24,649 nucleotides of DNA, from NCBI GenBank assembly GCA_044426075.1, contig JAWXUT010000013.1, positions 1-24,649 of the forward strand, written 5' to 3'. The notes beneath the pieces are model-generated. The model saw only the letters and a list, made by a program, of their open reading frames with translations. It ran no database searches and was not told the origin of the DNA. The translations under genes and the position numbers were made by a program. Below, in pieces: positions 14,901 to 20,420 of this stretch. The stretch comes from JAWXUT01 sp044426075. Lineage in GTDB: Bacteria; Bacillota; Clostridia; Christensenellales; DTU072. Each line of letters opens with the position of its first letter. Positions within the stretch are counted from its first letter, which is position 1.

Positions 14901-17844
14901 TGTTTCGCAGGATGGCACTACACTAACACTAGTGTCTATTAGCAATGTGACATTTGACAGCAATGGTGGCAGTACTGTATCTACTGGTGTAGTAGACACC
15001 AACAGCACTGTAACAGAGCCAATAGCTCCTACATACAATGGATATACATTTGACGGTTGGTATACTTCAGGTAGTGCCACAGCATTTGACTTTGATACAG
15101 CTATTACAGACGATATCACTTTAACAGCCGAATGGACACTGAATAGCTACACTATCACATATGTAGCAGTAGACAGTATCACTACTAATAGCAATGTAGC
15201 TACATACACTATAGAAGATGAAACTATCACTTTGGCAGATGCTACAGTGACTGGCGCAGGGTTCTTGGGTTGGTACGATGCTGATGGTGACCAAGTTACT
15301 AGCATTGCTGCTGGTTCATTTGGTGACATAACACTGTATGCATACTATAGTGTTACAGCACCTACAGCAGATAGCACTACATACACATACACTGGTAATC
15401 AGCAGACATACGGCATTAGTAGCACAGACCTATACACTGTTAGTGGAAACAAGCAGACAAATGCAGATACATACACCGTGACAGTAACTCTTGTAGACAA
15501 CTGCTACTGGTCAGATGGCTCAGTTACAGCACTAAGCTATACATTTACTATTGCTAAGGCAGATACAGTTATCGATACTACCGATGTAGCTATAAGCTAC
15601 ACATACAGTGGTAAATTACAGACTATTGACAGCGGAGCAGAGATTAACCACAACGAGAGCAGTATAGTTTATAGCGACAACACATTTACAGCTGTTGGCA
15701 CAGGTAGTTATACAGTTACTATTACAGTTGCAGATAGCGACAACTACAATGGTGCTAGCACTACAGTAGATGTAACAGTAGCTAAGGCAACTTACGCAGA
15801 TATAACTCACGCAGAGGTTAGTACAACATACACTACAACATTGACATTAGCCGATGTGGATTTGAGTGACAATTATAGTTGGGAAACTGGCAATACATCT
15901 CTAACAGCTGGCACAGCTAGCTACAGTGCAGTATACAATGCCGACAGCAGTAACTACGAGAACTTTGCACTTACAATTAGTGTTGTAGTAGCTAAGGCAG
16001 ATACAGTTATAGATACTACAGATGTAGTTACAAGCTACACTTATAGTGGTATATTACAGACTATTGACAGTGGTGCTACAATCAATCATAGCGAGAGCAG
16101 TATAGTTTATAGTGACAACACATTCACAGCAGTTGGCACAGGTTCATACACAATTACAATTTCAGTAGACGAGAGCGACAACTACAACGGTGCAAGCGTG
16201 ACAGTTGAGATTACAGTTGCCAAAGCGACAGTAACAGCGCCAACAGCGGACACGGCAACTTTCACTTATAGCGGAAATGAGCAAATATATACTCTAGCAG
16301 AAAGTGATTTATATACTATATCTGAAAATGCAACTCAAACAGATGCTGACGAATATACGGTTACGGTTACATTGAAAGATGAAGATAACTACGAGTGGGC
16401 AGAGGGAGCAGTTACATCATTCACATTCACAATTGCAAAAGCGGATACAGTAATAACAACAACAGATGTTGAGCTAAATTATACATACACTGGAGTAGAG
16501 CAAGTAGTAGAGAGCGGAGCGACAATCAACCACAGTGAAAGTTCAATAGCTTATAGCGATAATAAGTTTACAGATGTAAACACTGGTTCTTACACAATAA
16601 CAATTTCTGTTGCTGAAAGTGCTAACTACAAAGCGGCAAGCACGACAGTTGCAATAAGCGTTGCAAAAGCAGATACAGTAATAACAACAACAGATGTTGA
16701 AACTTCTTACACATATAACGGCAGCGAACAAACTATTGAAAGCGGTGCGACAATCAACCACAGTGAAAGTTCAATCGTTTACAGAGACAACACATTCACA
16801 GATGTAAACACTGGTTCTTACACAGTTACAATTTCGGTTGTTGAAAGCGCTAACTACAACGGTGCAAGCGTAGAAGTTACAATAAGCGTTGCAAAAGCTA
16901 ACTTGAGTGTTGCTGCGGATTCGATTAGTTCGTTAAAAAGTGATGAAGAGCTTACTTATACGATTAGCGGTCTAGTTGGAAGCGATACTGCTACTGCGAT
17001 TAGCATCGATATTTCTCGTGCGAATGGCGATACGGCAGACAAGTATACTATTACAATTAGTGGCTCGGCAGACAACTATAACATAACTTTCACAAATGGC
17101 GTATATACGATTTTGACGCCGGATGTTGAGGTGACAGCGCCTGAAGAAACTGATTCTAACGAGGTTGTGGGCAGTGTTTCAAGTTCAAGCGGTATCGACC
17201 CTTATGCAGAAGTTGTGCTAGAAAAGACTGAAACAGAAAGTTTTTATGATGTTGTCTTTGATGGTAGTTCGGTTTTTGGAACTTATAATGTTGCGCTTTA
17301 TGTAGATGGCATTGTTGTTGAATCGACTGACACTTTTACTGTTAAAATGGCAATTCCGGAAGATATTGCAAGTGCTGAAACCTACACTATTGTTATGAAT
17401 TCTAGTGAAGGTCAACAAATTATAACGGCAGTTGTACAAGACGGCTATATTGTATTTGAAACCAACGAGCTTGGTGAATTTGCACTGCTAGAAAACGACA
17501 CAGATAACATGGTTTGGCTTATAATTTTACTAGCAATTTTAAATTTAGTAGCAGCTGCATATTTGGTTTTATATTACAGCAAAAAAAGAAAGAGCGTGAA
17601 AACCTTGTCAATCGCATTACCTACATTGTTGTGCATAGTGTCACCTGTTAGTGTTGCATTTATTTGGATTTTGAGCATTACACTTGCGGGTCAATGTGGA
17701 CTTATTGGTTACAACTTTATTAATGGCAAAAAGAAAAATAATGTATTAAGTGATGATGTTAGTGAACAGGCAGATATTGTTGAAGAAGAAGTTGCAGCTA
17801 CTATTGAAGAGCCTAACGTTAATAAAAAATCAAAGAATAAGTGA
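11905..17844 (+). CDS. Giant secreted surface protein: beta-helix, InlB-type and MBG-type repeats, C-terminal membrane helices
   Basis: The 1979-aa protein starts at ATG 11905, 5 bp after GAGGTGA; an in-frame GTG at 11896 lies inside that site. A signal peptide (basic start, hydrophobic 15-36, likely cut after AYA at residue 43) sends it out of the cell. Residues ~190-285 look like a cadherin-like beta-sandwich. Residues ~410-965 form a right-handed parallel beta-helix with many GGGVY/GGGIY rungs and SGGxISxN turns. Residues ~1014-1150 hold InlB B-repeat (Listeria-Bacteroides repeat) units ending GWYxxG and TAEW. Residues ~1150-1665 are MBG-like repeats ending in VAKADT. The C-terminus has hydrophobic stretches at ~1866-1890 and ~1895-1935 and a charged tail, not an LPXTG sorting signal, so it is probably membrane-anchored. 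The expected role is adhesion or glycan contact; this is inferred from domains. It sits behind the candidate invertible promoter and ends at its own terminator. Confidence 0.88.
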   Translation: MGKFRAKMVQKSIRGGLLICLVFILAVASMASLLFTSSETAYATSYYVTEVPFVTTPTQGEATPASASGTTEAEAYTYYDIPLIRESGSDTCWFQVLNSSGQEAADQAQNVEFRAEFDAIDGVADFGDVTFSPTVAPYITYTPSSEVASQTVSFQVVASYDGVDATIQWGSHNAIFTIAVGEVPAEGSSDATLSVLSYTVANGEEIAIENFDSETYSYKVWLPYGTEKNAIITLSGTCNDSNATISENNTAIADYYGDEASIKVLAENSATTKTYSVDFEIESPDASKFAYFDGDYYYSNPEEVYVLNNDDNKIIFGVCHGFGGDSEGKEYAVSVTFNNDSSTAYSFIGSYDGALYDLKYIDNTITSVKLEFYDTETIAGAEPIETWDIAINWVDYAYEVEVGNIITQYTTFDKALEAVNSSGGTLTLYADVTGYGYEFTGTNAIVFDLNGHTIDGGLSSLTSNGYVIKVNSGVDLTITDSGSTGTITGGNNDGYGGGIYNDGTLTMSGGSISGNNATNGGGIYNAGTLTLENVTISGNIASSGGGVYSGIESILNMYDSIITYNTAKASGGGVYACGDAEFTMYSGEISHNTASSYGGGVYLNGKFTLKSGEISYNEAYDGGGVYISESTYTAGEGYQYHGSFIMEGGSITDNSVSSCGGGVFVGALTMDSNDADIIDPPNTFVMSGGNISNNKALSGYGGGVYINEEDTFNFSGGEISSNQAYYAGGVISFGTFKMSGTAKISNNTALMAGGIYFTNTFTMTGGEITGNQATSADGGGGGVYACGTFIMSGGLISNNQTIGCGGGVYLYGTMEFSGGEICDNTAVYGAGVYLVYSTMDMSGGKIYENVASGDGGGIEIDHATLNMTAGEIYNNIASGVGGGVDVYESIMNMTGGSIYSNTAGTGGGINYYTGTLTVGSTANVTGNVIGGTITDGALSGGTANNIYLSSGLTIAFDAENAFSGTIGVTMASATANISTTWDTACEGSISSDNSGYRVNVSQDGTTLTLVSISNVTFDSNGGSTVSTGVVDTNSTVTEPIAPTYNGYTFDGWYTSGSATAFDFDTAITDDITLTAEWTLNSYTITYVAVDSITTNSNVATYTIEDETITLADATVTGAGFLGWYDADGDQVTSIAAGSFGDITLYAYYSVTAPTADSTTYTYTGNQQTYGISSTDLYTVSGNKQTNADTYTVTVTLVDNCYWSDGSVTALSYTFTIAKADTVIDTTDVAISYTYSGKLQTIDSGAEINHNESSIVYSDNTFTAVGTGSYTVTITVADSDNYNGASTTVDVTVAKATYADITHAEVSTTYTTTLTLADVDLSDNYSWETGNTSLTAGTASYSAVYNADSSNYENFALTISVVVAKADTVIDTTDVVTSYTYSGILQTIDSGATINHSESSIVYSDNTFTAVGTGSYTITISVDESDNYNGASVTVEITVAKATVTAPTADTATFTYSGNEQIYTLAESDLYTISENATQTDADEYTVTVTLKDEDNYEWAEGAVTSFTFTIAKADTVITTTDVELNYTYTGVEQVVESGATINHSESSIAYSDNKFTDVNTGSYTITISVAESANYKAASTTVAISVAKADTVITTTDVETSYTYNGSEQTIESGATINHSESSIVYRDNTFTDVNTGSYTVTISVVESANYNGASVEVTISVAKANLSVAADSISSLKSDEELTYTISGLVGSDTATAISIDISRANGDTADKYTITISGSADNYNITFTNGVYTILTPDVEVTAPEETDSNEVVGSVSSSSGIDPYAEVVLEKTETESFYDVVFDGSSVFGTYNVALYVDGIVVESTDTFTVKMAIPEDIASAETYTIVMNSSEGQQIITAVVQDGYIVFETNELGEFALLENDTDNMVWLIILLAILNLVAAAYLVLYYSKKRKSVKTLSIALPTLLCIVSPVSVAFIWILSITLAGQCGLIGYNFINGKKKNNVLSDDVSEQADIVEEEVAATIEEPNVNKKSKNK
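15553..16890 (+). repeat. Four 228-bp (76-aa) MBG-type coding repeats, interspersed with related modules
   Basis: Units start at 15553, 15991, 16435 and 16663 and each is exactly 228 bp, opening with an AKADTVI codon block. Units 1 and 2 share one codon style (GCTAAGGCAGATACAG) and are separated by another ~70-aa module. Units 3 and 4 share a different style (GATACAGTAATAACAACA) and are directly tandem, with long identical stretches between them. This suggests duplication within the gene and possible length variation between strains. Confidence 0.85.
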
Positions 17845-17864
17845 TAAAGAACTTTAGCTAATAT

Positions 17865-17897
17865 AGAAGTTTTGTGAGAAATTGCAAGACTTCTTTT
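17865..17897 (+). terminator. Intrinsic terminator of the surface-protein gene
   Basis: An 11-bp stem (AGAAGTTTTGT / GCAAGACTTCT, including two G-T pairs) with an 8-nt loop is followed by TTTTG, 20 bp after the stop codon. The surface protein is therefore a single-gene transcript. Confidence 0.75.
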
Positions 17898-17970
17898 GTT
17901 ATGTAATAATAAAAATGAGTAAGGTGATGGGTGACTAATATAACTATTAAAATGCAAAAAGTATGAAAAT

Positions 17971-18058
17971 AAATCCACCATTCGCGTAAGCGACTTTCAT
18001 TAGCTTTGGCTAATTTCACTCGGCGTCAGCCGAATTTCTCCCACCATAAGTAGGATTT
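17971..18058. other. Non-coding element with three regularly spaced hairpins
   Basis: Three perfect small hairpins, each with a 4-nt loop, stand in a row: TCGC-gtaa-GCGA (17982-17993), ATTAGC-tttg-GCTAAT (17999-18014) and TCGGC-gtca-GCCGA (18020-18033). They are separated by 5-nt linkers ending in TTTC or TTCAC. AAATCC (17971) and GGATTT (18053) could close the whole as a cloverleaf-like fold, and CCACCAT occurs on both sides. No reading frame explains it. It may be an intergenic repeat family or a structured RNA. Confidence 0.5.
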
Positions 18059-18062
18059 AATT

Positions 18063-18094
18063 AAAAAACAGCCGACAACAAGTCGACTGTTTTT
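18063..18094 (-). terminator. Intrinsic terminator of the tRNA-Arg transcript
   Basis: Directly after the tRNA 3' end on the minus strand, AACAGTCGAC pairs with GTCGGCTGTT (one G-T pair, loop TTGTT), followed by TTTT. T residues on both sides mean it could also stop transcription coming from the left. Confidence 0.85.
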
Positions 18095-18169
18095 TGGTAC
18101 TCCTGGCGGGAATCGAACCCACAACGGCCCCTTAGGAGGGGGCTGTTATATCCATTTAACTACAGAAGC
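18095..18169 (-). tRNA. tRNA-Arg (anticodon CCU)
   Basis: The 75-nt minus-strand sequence folds as a full cloverleaf. The acceptor stem is GCTTCTG / CAGGAGT with wobble pairs, the D-stem GTTA/TAAC, and the anticodon stem GCCCC/GGGGC around loop CTCCTAA with anticodon CCT (+ strand 18134-18136). The T-arm is GTGGG-TTCGATT-CCCGC, and the 3' CCA is encoded. It reads AGG arginine codons. A terminator follows directly. Confidence 0.95.
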
Positions 18170-18181
18170 ATATTATAATAC

Positions 18182-18232
18182 TCAGTTGTGTGAAAATACA
18201 CTTCGTGTGCTTTCTCAGAACTTCCTATAATA
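18182..18232. repeat. 51-bp direct repeat, copy 1
   Basis: This matches 18328-18378 over 51 bp except for a few bases in the CTTTC-xxx-AACTTCC junction. It contains the small hairpin ACAC-ttc-GTGT. Copy 1 lies immediately upstream of the tRNA on the minus strand, so it would form the tRNA precursor leader. Confidence 0.85.
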
Positions 18233-18258
18233 TAGACTACGTGCTATTTATTTATCAA
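18229..18258 (-). promoter_or_regulatory. Possible promoter of the tRNA-Arg transcript
   Basis: On the minus strand TTGATA (18258-18253) and TATATT (18234-18229) are spaced 18 bp apart and would start transcription about 50 nt upstream of the mature tRNA, with repeat copy 1 as leader. A TATAAT closer in (18177-18172) is only 2 bp from the tRNA 5' end and so is unlikely. Confidence 0.35.
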
Positions 18259-18327
18259 CAAGTTGACAAATCTACAAATGCAAGCATTTGGCTAGCTAAA
18301 GCTAGCAATAGCACCGATATATTGCAA

Positions 18328-18378
18328 TCAGTTGTGTGAAAATACACTTCGTGTGCTTTCCCTCAACTTCCTATAATA
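18328..18378. repeat. 51-bp direct repeat, copy 2
   Basis: This is the second copy of 18182-18232, 146 bp away and in the same orientation. No tRNA or other gene follows this copy on the minus strand. The spacer between the copies holds a GCTAGC-taaa-GCTAGC hairpin and no gene. Confidence 0.85.
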
Positions 18379-18453
18379 GTATATTACAAAAGTGGTTAAA
18401 TTGCAATTGTTTTTTATGAAAGTTTTTTCTTTTTGCCATTTGCGATGTTGTAG

Positions 18454-18482
18454 TTGACAATTTTGTGATTTTGGTGTATGAT
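18454..18482 (+). promoter_or_regulatory. Sigma-A promoter of the riboswitch-antiporter transcript
   Basis: TTGACA (18454-18459) and TATGAT (18477-18482) are separated by 17 bp. Transcription would start near 18489, directly before the riboswitch aptamer. Confidence 0.8.
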
Positions 18483-18490
18483 ACTGAAGT

Positions 18491-18582
18491 AAACGGGAAT
18501 GATTGTCTCCCTTGAATTTATTCAAAACCGCTTGTTAAGCTGATGACGTCTGCATTAATGCAGGGGAGTTGTCGGCTTTTTT
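18491..18582 (+). ncRNA. Fluoride riboswitch (crcB motif) with terminator expression platform
   Basis: The leader matches the fluoride aptamer plan. GGGA (18495-18498) and TCCC (18508-18511) can form the pseudoknot. GATTGTC (18501-18507) can pair with GACGTC (18545-18550, one bulge) as the main stem. AACCGCTTGTTAAGC gives the small hairpin, and the conserved GCTGATGAC block sits at 18539-18547, followed by TCTGC where TCCTAC-like bases are usual. An extra TTGAA-ttta-TTCAA hairpin is inserted before AAACC. The GCTGATGAC strand is also the 5' arm of a strong terminator, so fluoride binding should prevent termination and switch the downstream antiporter on, as in known fluoride riboswitches. The match is from memory of the consensus, without a covariance model. 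Confidence 0.85.
18538..18582 (+). terminator. Riboswitch-controlled intrinsic terminator
   Basis: AGCTGATGAC (18538-18547) pairs along all ten bases, including wobbles, with GTTGTCGGCT (18568-18577). It encloses a CTGCA-ttaa-TGCAG hairpin and is followed by six T residues. It ends 9 bp before the antiporter ribosome-binding site and shares its 5' arm with the fluoride aptamer, so the two folds exclude each other. Confidence 0.85.
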
Positions 18583-18599
18583 GCTTGTTTGGAGGATAT

Positions 18600-19787
18600 A
18601 TGTTAGAAAGTATTGCGATTATTGTGTTGTCGAGTTTGATTCTTGGCAGTGTATTTAAAAAATTGAGGTTGCCACCATTGCTTGCAATGTTGACTATTGG
18701 CATAGTTTTTGGTCCTTTTGTTCTTGACATAATTGACCAGAAGTTGCTGGACATTTCGTATGAACTTAGGCAGTTGGCGCTTGTTATTATTTTGACACGA
18801 GCGGGATTGTCGTTGAATTTGACACAGTTGCGGAATATTGGCAGACCCGCGTTACTTATGAGTTTTGTGCCTGCATTGTGCGAGATTATGGCATATGTGC
18901 TGTTTGCAACCTTGCTTATGGGGGTTTCTGTTACTGATGCGTTGCTGATTGGAAGCGTGATGGCGGCAATTTCACCCGCAGTTGTTGTGCCAAAGATGCT
19001 TAAGTTAAAAGAGTTGGGCTATGATTCAGTTAGTAAAGTACCATCAATAATAACCGCTTCATCGAGTGTAGATGATGTGTTTGTAATTGTGTTGTTCACA
19101 GCATTTGTCGCAATGGCGGGCGGGGACGGATTTAATTTGAATGTGTTGTGGCACATACCAGTTTCTATACTGCTAGGAATAGTAGTGGGCGTGCTAATTG
19201 GCAAAATTTTGTCAACTGTAATGAAAAAATGTAATTTATCTAACAGCATAAAAGTTGTGGTGCTGTTGTGCATCAGTGTGGGCTTGTTATGGCTCGAAAA
19301 TTTAGTTGAAGTGGTGCCATATTCGGCACTATTGAGCATAATATCGTTGGCGGTTATTATAAATACTGATAATCCTAGCACGGCAAAACCGTTGTCGGAT
19401 AAGTACGCAAAGTTGTGGATTGTGGCGGAAATTATGTTGTTTGCGCTAATTGGTGCGGAAGTTGATATATCATATGCGCTAGATAGCGGTGCAATTATAG
19501 TCGTTGTTATTTTGTTGAGCTTGCTGATAAGAATGCTAGGTGTGTTTCTTGCCCTGTTGGGTTCGGGGATAGCAAAGAAAGAACGATTGTTCTGCGCTAT
19601 TGCTTATACGCCAAAAGCTACGGTGCAAGCGGCTATTGGTGGGGTGGCACTCGCTATGGCTCTGCCTATAGGGCAAACTGTGCTCAGTTTTGCGGTTATT
19701 GGGATTATTATTACCGCACCGCTTGGCGCTTTTCTGATTGAGATATCTTACAAAAAATTGCTTCCACCATTATTAAGCGAAAAATAG
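18600..19787 (+). CDS. Cation/proton antiporter of the Na+/H+ exchanger (CPA, PF00999) type, under fluoride riboswitch
   Basis: The 395-aa protein starts at ATG 18600, behind GGAGG (18591-18595). The frame is open further upstream to 18543, but that part lies in the riboswitch and terminator. It is a polytopic membrane protein of about 12-13 helices. The transport-core segments of the family are visible: LILTRAGLSLNLTQL near 80-95, GSVMAAISPAVVVPKML near 117-135, TASSSVDDVFVIVLF near 150-165 with a D-D pair as in electrogenic exchangers, and YTPKATVQAAIGG near 342-355. The family exchanges Na+, K+ or other ions for protons at the cytoplasmic membrane. Antiporters of this kind are known among genes preceded by fluoride riboswitches, so a role in surviving fluoride (ion and pH balance, or fluoride export) is likely. 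No crcB/fluc or CLC-F gene is in the window. Family and regulation are well supported; the transported ion is not. Confidence 0.9.
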   Translation: MLESIAIIVLSSLILGSVFKKLRLPPLLAMLTIGIVFGPFVLDIIDQKLLDISYELRQLALVIILTRAGLSLNLTQLRNIGRPALLMSFVPALCEIMAYVLFATLLMGVSVTDALLIGSVMAAISPAVVVPKMLKLKELGYDSVSKVPSIITASSSVDDVFVIVLFTAFVAMAGGDGFNLNVLWHIPVSILLGIVVGVLIGKILSTVMKKCNLSNSIKVVVLLCISVGLLWLENLVEVVPYSALLSIISLAVIINTDNPSTAKPLSDKYAKLWIVAEIMLFALIGAEVDISYALDSGAIIVVVILLSLLIRMLGVFLALLGSGIAKKERLFCAIAYTPKATVQAAIGGVALAMALPIGQTVLSFAVIGIIITAPLGAFLIEISYKKLLPPLLSEK

Positions 19788-19827
19788 CGGATAATGAACA
19801 TATGCTGTTATTTAAATGGTGTATGCG

Positions 19828-19856
19828 TTGACAAAATTTAGTTAAAGTGTTAATAT
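19828..19856 (+). promoter_or_regulatory. Sigma-A promoter of the lipoprotein-iorAB-paaK unit
   Basis: TTGACA (19828-19833) and TAATAT (19851-19856) have a 17-bp spacer and lie 20 bp before the lipoprotein start. No other promoter is visible before iorA, iorB or paaK, whose spacings are 7, 2 and -1 bp. Confidence 0.75.
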
Positions 19857-19876
19857 ATATTAGCATGGAGGTTATT

Positions 19877-20413
19877 ATGCAAAATAAAAAATCAATATTA
19901 ATAGTGCTTTTGGTGTGTGTTATTGCACTTTTCGCGGTGGGTTGTAATGAAACTGAGGTTTCTGTTACTTTTGACTGCAACAACGGAAGCGAAGCAATAG
20001 TTTCAACGATAGAAGACGGCGATTTTGATATGATATCCGATCCAGTTAGAGACGGATACACTTTTAGTGGGTGGTTTACTAGCGAAGAATACGATGAAGA
20101 ATTTGATTTAGACACTTATACATATGATTATAATGTGGAATTATATGCAAAATGGGTGTTAATTAAGGTGGAAGAAGAGCCAGATGCAACAATATATCAT
20201 ACATTAGAATTTGTATGCAACGGCGGTTCGGAGATTGCAGATATTGTGGTTGAAGAGGGCGAAACATTTGCAATGCCAACTGACCCAACATACGAAGGTT
20301 ACACTTTTAATGGTTGGTATTTGGATGATGAATGTATAGCGCCATACACATTTGACGGCGAATTAAATGTTGATACAACACTTTATGCAAGTTGGACACA
20401 AAATAGGGCTTAG
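19877..20413 (+). CDS. Lipoprotein with two InlB B-type (Listeria-Bacteroides) repeats, 178 aa
   Basis: The start is ATG 19877, 5 bp after GGAGG; an earlier in-frame start at 19847 overlaps the promoter. Residues 1-22 form a lipoprotein signal (KK, long hydrophobic core) ending in the lipobox AVG-C with C23 as the lipidated residue, so the mature protein is tethered to the outer face of the membrane. Two InlB B-repeat/Flg_new units follow, about 28-93 and 106-176, each with F-x-C-N-x-G, an internal DGYTFSGWF or EGYTFNGWY core, and a closing LYAKW or LYASW. No enzyme domain is present. Related repeats occur in the giant surface protein at 11905. It is the first gene of the unit with iorA 7 bp downstream, an odd partner for metabolic enzymes. 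The role may be surface binding; this is a guess. Confidence 0.85.
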   Translation: MQNKKSILIVLLVCVIALFAVGCNETEVSVTFDCNNGSEAIVSTIEDGDFDMISDPVRDGYTFSGWFTSEEYDEEFDLDTYTYDYNVELYAKWVLIKVEEEPDATIYHTLEFVCNGGSEIADIVVEEGETFAMPTDPTYEGYTFNGWYLDDECIAPYTFDGELNVDTTLYASWTQNRA

Positions 20414-20420
20414 GTTATAT

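Noticed and set aside
17500..17844. Sortase (LPXTG) anchor on the surface protein
   Set aside because: No LPXTG-like motif precedes the hydrophobic stretch, there are two hydrophobic stretches, and a long charged tail of ~45 residues follows.
18095..18169. tRNA-Arg as attachment site of an island reaching to the recombinase
   Set aside because: The tRNA 3' end faces the recombinase block, but I find no second copy of the tRNA 3' end near 10300-10690, and the recombinase is 6.5 kb away.
18172..18177. Minus-strand TATAAT as the tRNA promoter
   Set aside because: It is only 2 bp from the mature tRNA 5' end, so transcription would start inside the tRNA.
18491..18582. Na+, Li+, Mn2+ or c-di-AMP riboswitch, suggested by the antiporter downstream
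   Set aside because: The AACCGC and GCTGATGAC blocks and the short pseudoknotted layout fit the fluoride (crcB) motif; the leader is too short for ydaO and lacks the features I associate with the Mn2+ class.
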